64,000 nucleotides of DNA from contig CAWAHD010000002.1 of the NCBI GenBank assembly GCA_963781785.1, positions 4,092,001-4,156,000 on the forward strand, read 5' to 3'. The DNA comes from CAWAHD01 sp963781785 (GTDB lineage: Bacteria; Planctomycetota; Planctomycetia; Isosphaerales; Isosphaeraceae). Numbering within the stretch: the first letter of the stretch is position 1; each line of letters starts with the position of its first letter. A program made the position numbers and the translations under genes. Under the pieces are notes generated by a model, which saw only the letters and a list, made by a program, of their open reading frames with translations, did no database searches and was not told the origin of the DNA. Shown here in pieces: positions 57,585-64,000 of the stretch.

Positions 57585-59008
57585 TCACGCAATAATCTCC
57601 GTGATCGGCACGCCGCCGTGCGAAATAGGAATCGGCCGGCCGGTCAGGTCGGGAAGCATCATCTGGGAGTCGACTCCCAGGAGATCGTACATCGTGGCGA
57701 CCAGGTCGCCTGGCGATACGGGTCGTTCCGTCGGGTAGGCCGCCAGCTTGTCGCTGGCACCGAGGACGAACCCTTTCTTGACTCCGCCTCCGAAGAGCAG
57801 GGCAAACCCGCACTGGGGCCAGTGGTCGCGGCCCGCCTTGCCGTTGACGCGGGGAGCGCGGCCCATCTCGCCCATGATCACGACCAGAGTGGTTGCCAAG
57901 AGTCCCCGCCGGTTCAAATCTTCGATCAGCGCCGAGCCGATCTCATCGAGGTTGGGCAAGTTAAAGGTTTTGAGTAGAGAAAAGTTCTTCTCGTGCGAGT
58001 CCCAGTGGCCGGCGCCTCGCGATTCCGTCGTCACGCCGACGAAGGTCACGCCCGCTTCAACCAGCCTCCGTGCAACCAGGAGGCACGTGCCGAACAGAGA
58101 CTTGCCGTAAGCCTGCCGGACGAACTCGGGCTCTGCCGACGCGTCAAACGCCGCCCGCGCCCGACTCGACGTCAACAGCTCGATCGCCTTGCCTTGAAAG
58201 TGGTCCATCGTCGCGAAGTCGCGCGAACGTTCGAGCCCCTTGAGCTGATGATCGATCTCACCAAGTAAAGAGGTCCGCCGCCGCAAGCGGTCGATCGTCA
58301 ACTCGGGCAGCGCGGCCAGCGAAGGCAGCCGTGGCTCGCCGAACGGCGCGACGGGGTCATAAAACGACTGGTCCTGGTTGAACTCGCGCTCGAACTTGGG
58401 GTCGCAATCGGCGAACAGCGGGTCGTACCGGCGCCCGAGATATCCGCCATACGGACCAGCGCGGCGTAGCCCCTGGCTATAGCCAGGCAAGGCTGGCAAA
58501 AAGACCGAGCCCGGCAAGTCGTGCGGGCCGATGCCGAGATACTGGCATACCGCCGGAATCCCGGGATGGTCAGTCCGCTTGGTGAAATAATTCTCGCGGT
58601 CATCCCCGCCGGCGAACCCGGTCAAAACCGCGTAAGGATTGTGGCTGTTGTAGCCGTGGGACACCGACCGGATCAGCGTCGCCTTGTGCATCCACCGGGC
58701 CAGCCGGGGCAGGTGCTCGCAGACGTGAACGCCCGGGATGCTGGTAGCGATCGGCTGGAACTCGCCTCGAACTTCGGCCGGCGCGTCGGGCTTCATGTCG
58801 AACATGTCCAGATGGCTAGGCCCACCGAACAGGTTCAAAAGGATGATCGACCGTGCCCGGGCAGGCCGTTGCGCCGGCGAGTGTGCAGCCGCCTGGAGCA
58901 GCCGGGGAAGGGTCATCGAGCCGAACAGCGACAGCCCGCCGGGCGCAGAACCTCGCGCCGCGTCGTTCCATCACACGCTGATGAAGGTCTGCCCAAGACT
59001 CGCAGCAT
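57585..59008 (-). CDS. DUF1501 family protein, TAT-exported, N-terminus frameshifted
   Basis: A DUF1501 protein of about 475 residues. The long piece (58916-57585) has L-N-L-F-G-G-P-S-H-L-D-M-F-D, the G-E-M-G-R-A-P and G-R-D-H-W motifs, and ends in G-G-V-P-I-T-E-I-I-A. Its apparent start M-T-L-P-R-L-L lies inside the export signal. In the next frame, ATG 59008 gives M-L-R-V-L-G, then C-D-G-T-T-R-R-E-V-L-R, the usual TAT start of this family, which connects if one base is restored in the GCGCCCGGCGGG stretch (58937-58948). Unlike the other two copies it has no cytochrome partner next to it. Confidence 0.88.
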
Positions 59009-59498
59009 GGCGACGGCGCCTCCCCAACCTCGTGTGCCCCCGGTCGCTCAAATGTTGAATAATCCTCAAACATCGTAACGACGCGAGGTGATTTGATCAA
59101 CGTTTTGCGCTCAACTCGACAATCGCCGCGACAGGATCGAAAAAGAGCTCTGGCGCTCGAAGAGGCGATCATACCAGGCGCAAAGGGTCTTGGTTTAGAC
59201 CTCGGCAAAGAGCCCGCGGCTGCATTGTGGACGCGAGCCTGTGCGTGCTCGTCGCCGCTCTGATACATTCGGATGGGCATGCCAGGCTCCTGTGGCCACA
59301 AGGCGCGGCTGCCCGTGCAGCCTGTGATAGGCACTGCCGCACCGCAAGATGTTCGGACGGGACGATTGGATGAGCACTGAAAGAGCGGACGGCAGTCTGG
59401 CCGATACCAGGCGGCGAGACCGTCCGGTGCGCGAGCTCAAGGTGTGAAAGGGCGATCTGCTGAGGCGGATTGCGTCTCACAGTAAAGGGTCGAGTACG
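59009..59498. other. Intergenic region between divergent DUF1501 and CPBP genes
   Basis: About 490 bases with no supportable gene. The open frames seen here on the minus strand are antisense to the CPBP gene and have no initiation signal. The region should hold both promoters; a clear -35/-10 pair was not found. No tRNA-like fold is seen. Confidence 0.5.
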
Positions 59499-60315
59499 AT
59501 GTCGAGTGAGTCCGAGACGAACCCTTTCGAGCCTCCCAGGACGGAGATCGAGCCGGCCCGTCGTCTCACGGACGATCCGGAATTCGCGGTGACGGTCAAA
59601 CCGGCCAAGTCCCCGCGACCCTGGGGTCCCTGGGCGACGATCGCTTGGACGATCCTCTGCATAGTGGTGATGTTCATCGTCCAGATCGCGGTCTTGATCA
59701 TCTTCGCCGTGGGCCAGTTCGCGAGGAATGAAAGCATCGAAGATCTCGCCAAAGACGGCAATTGCCTGGCGGCGGCGACCGTGGCGACGACTCCAATCAT
59801 TATTGGCCTGGTCGCGTTTGTTGTCTGGGTCCGCCATTACCCGATCCGAGACTATCTTGCCTTGATCTGGCCGGATTACCGTTCGATCGTCGTCGCTCTG
59901 GTCTGTCTGTTCGTCGTGCTTGGCGCCAGTGATCTGACGACGTACTTGCTCGGACGGCCGATCGTTCCCAATTTCATGGTGAGCGTCTACCGAACAGGCT
60001 GGTTGCCCGTTTTGCTGTTGGCCATTGTGGTCCTTGCCCCCCTGGAGGAGGAAACGCTGTTTCGCGGGTTTCTCTACAAAGGCATCGCCGCTTCGCGCAG
60101 GGCCGGTCACCGCAATTCTTGTCACCACGGTCGTCTTCGCCCTCTTGCACGCCCAGTATGATTGGTACGGGGTCTTGCTCGTCGCGGTGCAGGGGCTTTA
60201 CCTGGCCGTCGTGCGCTACAAGACCGGCTCGTTGTTACTCACGATCGTGCTTCATGCGGTGTCAAATACGATTGCGACCGGGGAAGTAATCATCCACGAG
60301 CACTGGCTGAAATGA
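59499..60315 (+). CDS. CPBP family intramembrane glutamic protease, one frameshift
   Basis: A CAAX-protease/bacteriocin-processing-type membrane enzyme of about 271 residues. The motif 1 pair E-E-x-x-x-R is at 184-189 (E-E-T-L-F-R). The frame shifts at about 60095-60105: beyond it, motif 2 F-A-L-L-H-A-Q and motif 3 L-H-A-V-S-N-T-I-A lie in the frame 60100-60315. Adding one G near GCGCAGGG gives A-S-R-A-G-P-V-T-A-I-L, the natural continuation. There are about seven transmembrane helices. Family members cleave prenylated or peptide substrates in the membrane; no substrate candidate is nearby. Confidence 0.88.
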
Positions 60316-60445
60316 GCCGGGCGCAGCCGGTACGGCGAGCTGCGCGATGGAACGCGTCGGCGTCCGCGAAATCCAGGCCGATGGGCCCGGCGCACGAGAT
60401 CCCGGATGCCAGCTCATCGAGCGCCGTAGCCCGTAACTTGGCGCT

Positions 60446-61237
60446 CTACTGTGCCGGGCTTGGTCCCTCCGGAAGCAGCTCCGCCGGGTCTTGGCGGTAG
60501 AAGGACTTCAACTCTTCATAGAGCTCGGGATGGCGTTTCCTGAGAATCCGGGGCTTCTCGAAGAAGCATTCCGTGGCGACGGCGAAGAACTCAGCGGGAT
60601 CGACCGTCCCATACTGGTCAAGCACGGTGGCACGTCCCAGCCGGCTCTCGCGCTTGAGCCGCTCGTACTCGGCATTGAGCACGCGGGCCCAGGTCACATA
60701 CTGGCTGCGCTGCTCCAAGAGCGGCGCGCCGTTGATCTCGCCGTCCTCTCGATCTAACTGATGAGCAAACTCGTGGAGCACGAGGTTCTGTCCATCGCGA
60801 ATGTCAGACGCCCCGGCGCGGACGTCATCCCACGAAAGCACGACCACTCCGCTGCTCCAAGATTCACCCAGGTTGATGTTTTCGCCCTCGAGGGCAACGC
60901 CGGCTCCAATCGGCTTGATCGATTTAGCATGGTAGGCGGTGGGATAAACCAGGATCGTGATCAGCCGGGGGTAGATGTCGGTCTGCCGATGCAAGAGCAG
61001 CAAGCAAGCCTGAGCGGCGATCGTTACCTTGATCTCGTCGGTGAGCTGGAGCCCGCCGCAGCCTTCGAATGACTTCTCGGCGAGGAAGATCTGCACGAGC
61101 CCCTCTAGCTCCCGGCGATCGCCGTCGGGAAGACATGCGTAGAAGCGGACGTTCTTCTTGATCACATGAAGCCAATCCGCTGGAAACGGCGTGGCACGAA
61201 GCCGCGCCCGCCGTCGCCTCTTGAACAAGCCAAACAC
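60446..61237 (-). CDS. M90 family zinc peptidase (MtfA-like)
   Basis: A 263-residue cytosolic metallopeptidase related to E. coli MtfA. The zinc motif H-E-F-A-H is at 155-159 inside L-V-L-H-E-F-A-H-Q-L-D, and the third ligand is probably in P-A-E-F-F-A-V-A-T-E near 217-225. The segment W-D-D-V-R-A-G is also typical. Starts at GTG 61237 with an AGGAGAGG site. In enterobacteria MtfA binds the regulator Mlc; no Mlc or PTS genes are present here, so its role in this organism is open. Confidence 0.92.
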   Translation of the reverse strand: MFGLFKRRRRARLRATPFPADWLHVIKKNVRFYACLPDGDRRELEGLVQIFLAEKSFEGCGGLQLTDEIKVTIAAQACLLLLHRQTDIYPRLITILVYPTAYHAKSIKPIGAGVALEGENINLGESWSSGVVVLSWDDVRAGASDIRDGQNLVLHEFAHQLDREDGEINGAPLLEQRSQYVTWARVLNAEYERLKRESRLGRATVLDQYGTVDPAEFFAVATECFFEKPRILRKRHPELYEELKSFYRQDPAELLPEGPSPAQ

Positions 61238-61506
61238 GATCCTCTCCTGGAACAGAGGCCCACTTGGCGATTCGTCATCACCCCTGCCCGGGGCGGCTGC
61301 TGATCGTGGTGATGTTTCCTGCTCGCTTCCAACGCCAGTGATAGGATACCGCGCGGGTCAGCCCGGATGGAAATTGGCACCGGTTCGCGGCGGTGTTCGT
61401 TGCAACTTGTCGCATTGATGACGACAATCAGACAGCGCTCACGCGCCCGATCGGTGTGCCCGCACTGTCCGGCAGCCGTTCGCGCCGGCAAACGGAGACC
61501 ATCAAG

Positions 61507-61914
61507 ATGGCAGGATACTCCGGAACTCCTCTGGCGAAGAAGCTGGGGATCAAACCAGGTGCAATCCTCCATCTCGATAATGCGCCGGCGGGTTACGCCG
61601 CACTGCTCGATCCATTGCCAGACGGCGTGCAGGTCGCGGCGAGCGCCGCGGGAGGGTTCGACGTGGTCCATCTTTTCACGAGCAACCGTTCCCGCTTGGT
61701 TGACGGACTGAAACAATACATGACCAAGATCAAGCAGGACGGCGCCATCTGGGTATCGTGGCCCAAAAAGGCATCAGGGATCCCGTCGGAAGTCAACGAG
61801 CACACGGTACGCGAGCTCGCGCTTCCGCTTGGTCTGGTCGACATCAAAGTCTGCGCAGTTGACGATGTTTGGTCGGGTCTCAAGCTGGTCATTCGCAAGG
61901 AAAACCGAAAATGA
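61507..61914 (+). CDS. DUF3052-like protein
   Basis: A 135-residue soluble protein with the pattern of the DUF3052 family: A-G-Y-S-G-T-P-L-A-K-K-L-G-I at the start, a middle D-V-V-H-L-F-T strand, I-W-V-S-W-P-K-K, and C-terminal V-C-A-V-D-D-V-W-S-G-L-K-L-V-I-R. ATG 61507 (GGAG seven to eight bases upstream) matches the family start; the frame is open to 61393. The function is unknown. The FAD-linked oxidase starts 79 bases after its stop on the same strand. Confidence 0.88.
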   Translation: MAGYSGTPLAKKLGIKPGAILHLDNAPAGYAALLDPLPDGVQVAASAAGGFDVVHLFTSNRSRLVDGLKQYMTKIKQDGAIWVSWPKKASGIPSEVNEHTVRELALPLGLVDIKVCAVDDVWSGLKLVIRKENRK

Positions 61915-61993
61915 CGAATCGGCTTTCGCCAGCGAGATCCGTCGCGATCAGACCGGCACTGTTAGCTTACGGCGTTTCCTGTCGAGCGTCGCA

Positions 61994-63499
61994 ATGACGC
62001 GCAGAAAAATCGTTCGTCGGGCCGGCCTCGCAATTTCACTCTTGGTTCTCGCCGGGTTGGTTCTCTTGATCAAGCCAGGTTATTTGTGGGTGAGCGCCTG
62101 GCTTCACGACCGGCCAGTGGCCGACCGGCTACTTCCCGGCCATGTGGATGACGCCAGCCGGCTCAATCAGACCCGCGTGACCGAGGTCTGGCCAATACCG
62201 ACCGAGCCTGCTGCCGCGGAAGCCGCACTGCAGAAGCTGCTCGAACGGGCCCGTTCTCAAGGATTGAAAGTCGCCATCGGCGGCGCGCGGCACAGCATGG
62301 GCGGCCATACAATCTATCCCGATGGAATCGTGCTCGACATGCTGCCGTTCGATCGGATGGAGCTCAAGGACAACGAGCGGATTCTCCACGTTGGGGCCGG
62401 AGCACGCTGGTCTCGCATCATTCCCTATCTCGATGCCCGCGCTCTGTCGGTCAGTGTGATGCAGGCAAGCAACGATTTCAGCGTGGGAGGTTCGCTCAGC
62501 GTCAATTGCCACGGCTGGCAGCATGATCACCAGCCGATTTCATCCACCGTGGAATCGTTTCGCGTGATGAAGGCCGATGGTTCGGTCGTTCGGTGCAGCC
62601 GGGAAGAGAATGCCGAGCTGTTTTCACTGGTTCTCGGCGGCTACGGCCTCTTCGGAGTGATTCTGGACGCTGACCTTCGGATCGTGCCCAACGAGCGATA
62701 TCACCCCGAGACGGAGGTGATCTCGGCCGACCACTACGTCACGCGGTTCATGGAGAAAGTGCGCGGTCGGCCGGACGTCGGTATGGTCTACGGGCGGTTG
62801 TCGATCGTGCCCGGCGAGCAGACGTTCCTGCGCGAGGCCATCCTGACTGTGTTCAGACGGTCTCCCTGCAAACGTGAGGAGCTCCCGTCCCTGGCGGCTT
62901 CCGGGCTGGGCGCGCTACGACGTGCGGTCTATCGCGCTCAGATCGACAGTCCCGCGGGCAAGGAGATCCGCTGGCAGGCGGAAAAGACGCTGGGCGAGCA
63001 GATCGCCAGCCAGTACGTCTCTCGCAACCAGTTGCTCAACGAAGCGGTCGCGGCCTACCAGGAACAGAACGCCGATCGCACCGACATCTTGCACGAGTAT
63101 TTCATTCCCTCTGAGAACATGTCGTCCTTCCTGCAAGAGGCCCGCACAATCATCCCCAGATATCAGCTCGATCTCCTGAACTTGACCGTTCGAAATATTC
63201 TCGAAGATAAAGATACGTTTTTGCGTTATGCGGATCGGGAAATGTTCTCTCTCGTCATGCTGTTCAATCAGCCGCGCACGCCGGACGCCGAATGCCGCAT
63301 GGAAACTGCGACTCGAGCATTGAATGAGGCCGCCATCAACTGCCAGGGCCGCTATTACCTGACTTACCGGCTGCATGCGACCAGGGAGCAAATGGTGAGG
63401 GCCTATCCGCAAGCGCCGGCCTTCTTCGAACGCAAACGGCATGATGATCCCGGCGAGATCTTTCAGAATCAGTTTTACCTGAAGTATGGCCGGCCTTGA
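61994..63499 (+). CDS. FAD-binding (PCMH-type) oxidoreductase, membrane-anchored
   Basis: A 501-residue flavoprotein of the vanillyl-alcohol oxidase/aldonolactone oxidase superfamily. An N-terminal transmembrane anchor (about 8-30) puts the enzyme outside the cytoplasm. The FAD-binding domain shows I-G-G-A-R-H-S-M-G-G-H (about 96-106), whose histidine could be a flavin attachment residue, S-V-G-G-S-L-S-V-N-C-H-G (about 162-173), and G-G-Y-G-L-F-G-V-I. The C-terminal domain is typical of sugar-lactone or alcohol oxidases. The likely substrate is an alditol, lactone or phenolic alcohol, but the sequence does not say which. Confidence 0.88.
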   Translation: MTRRKIVRRAGLAISLLVLAGLVLLIKPGYLWVSAWLHDRPVADRLLPGHVDDASRLNQTRVTEVWPIPTEPAAAEAALQKLLERARSQGLKVAIGGARHSMGGHTIYPDGIVLDMLPFDRMELKDNERILHVGAGARWSRIIPYLDARALSVSVMQASNDFSVGGSLSVNCHGWQHDHQPISSTVESFRVMKADGSVVRCSREENAELFSLVLGGYGLFGVILDADLRIVPNERYHPETEVISADHYVTRFMEKVRGRPDVGMVYGRLSIVPGEQTFLREAILTVFRRSPCKREELPSLAASGLGALRRAVYRAQIDSPAGKEIRWQAEKTLGEQIASQYVSRNQLLNEAVAAYQEQNADRTDILHEYFIPSENMSSFLQEARTIIPRYQLDLLNLTVRNILEDKDTFLRYADREMFSLVMLFNQPRTPDAECRMETATRALNEAAINCQGRYYLTYRLHATREQMVRAYPQAPAFFERKRHDDPGEIFQNQFYLKYGRP

Positions 63500-63568
63500 G
63501 CCATCATGGCTGGACCTCCTGAGCCAGAGGTCGTTCGCTGGGCTCATCGGGGATGAGAGGGCTTACGC

Positions 63569-63904
63569 ATGAGGAAGATCAACGATCAGGTCCTTGCCAA
63601 GCGGATGCTTCAGATTCGTGGGGAGGGCGGATACCGAGTTGGCATGTTCTTGCGCTTCAATGCCGGGAAATACATCCTGTACGTTGTGATTTTCATTGTT
63701 GCTCTCGCTTCACTCGCGGCCGTGGGTATGTGGATCGGGTTCTCTCTGATGCTCGGTTTATTCCTTGGCTCATTGCTGCGCAATCTCGGCTGGATCCGAG
63801 CGAGCCGCCGGAACTGGCCGTTCACGATGAGGGTGATCAACTGGAACCTTGTCGACCAACTTGCGGCAAAAAAGCCGCCGGCTGACGCGCCAAGCGCGCC
63901 CTGA
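63569..63904 (+). CDS. Small two-helix membrane protein
   Basis: A 111-residue protein with two transmembrane helices (about 32-52 and 56-72) separated by a short turn, a basic N-terminus, and a polar C-terminus ending in P-P-A-D-A-P-S-A-P. No named family is recognised. ATG 63569 has a GAGAGGG site. It lies 69 bases after the FAD oxidase on the same strand and could be transcribed with it. The last 96 bases of the window hold no supportable gene. Confidence 0.7.
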   Translation: MRKINDQVLAKRMLQIRGEGGYRVGMFLRFNAGKYILYVVIFIVALASLAAVGMWIGFSLMLGLFLGSLLRNLGWIRASRRNWPFTMRVINWNLVDQLAAKKPPADAPSAP

Positions 63905-64000
63905 TGCCCGATTCCTTCCACCTGCTTGGCTTGGACCATACCCTTGCACCTGCCGCTGCGCCGGCCGGGATGTTCGCTTGACCGACGTGAACGGCGAAGA

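Noticed and set aside
59169..60128. A 319-residue minus-strand frame
   Set aside because: Antisense to the CPBP protease and upstream noncoding DNA; rich in Asp/His/Arg with no motifs.

Overview
The window is high-GC DNA and most likely comes from a planctomycete, probably an Isosphaeraceae-like lineage. This rests on gene content alone. It holds one DUF1549/DUF1553 cytochrome protein (PSD1 family), three DUF1501 proteins, two PVC-type CxxCH cytochrome/HEAT proteins, two twin-arginine Gfo/Idh/MocA oxidoreductases, a sulfatase, an RNI-like LRR protein, a YHYH/EF-hand pair, and many short membrane proteins opening with a planctomycete-style Ser-Leu-Arg-Gly-Leu-Met/TM segment. I see no rRNA, tRNA or CRISPR array.

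Layout. 0.4-6.1 kb: a Gfo/Idh/MocA oxidoreductase (-) diverges from a frameshifted PVC-type cytochrome gene followed by a cytochrome P450. 6.2-13.2 kb: an ABC exporter (-), a membrane/spermidine-synthase fusion, an LRR protein and a sulfatase (-). 13.4-19.8 kb: DinB, the PSD1/DUF1501 pair, a small membrane protein and an epoxide-hydrolase-like enzyme (-). 20.0-26.0 kb: a BlaI/M56 module, a complete IS1380-family element with a CTAG duplication, and yqgE (-), whose stop codon lies in that duplication. 26.4-32.0 kb: a secreted NTF2-like protein, an NHL propeller protein (-), and an M16 protease behind a membrane protein (-). 32.2-36.8 kb: an ABC ATPase translationally coupled to a permease fused to an M1 aminopeptidase. 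36.8-42.1 kb: a second Gfo/Idh/MocA gene (-) and a second BlaI/M56 module. 42.1-48.3 kb: a minus-strand operon of isochorismatase-ThuA, PVC cytochrome and DUF1501. 48.5-53.3 kb: cupin, a small membrane protein, then a P-loop ATPase / TPR protein / membrane protein cluster. 53.4-64 kb: YHYH and EF-hand proteins, several conserved hypotheticals, a PH-like membrane protein, DUF1501, CPBP protease, M90 peptidase, DUF3052 and an FAD-linked oxidase.

Two themes stand out. First, much of the content is exported or membrane-anchored: TAT substrates, c-type cytochromes, and six metalloprotease or intramembrane protease genes (M56 twice, M16, M1, M90, CPBP). This fits periplasmic breakdown of polymers and protein turnover. 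Second, about eleven otherwise well-conserved genes are broken by single-base shifts, several at short homopolymers (for example a single extra A inside the ABC signature motif). This looks more like consensus error in an assembly than real decay, so I annotate these as composite genes and give the pieces.

The best candidate for an undescribed system is the ATPase/TPR pair at 49.3-52.5 kb with the membrane protein behind it. Other architectures worth attention are the probable isochorismatase-ThuA-PVC cytochrome fusion, the permease-M1 fusion, and two BlaI/M56 modules with different ectodomains and different operators.
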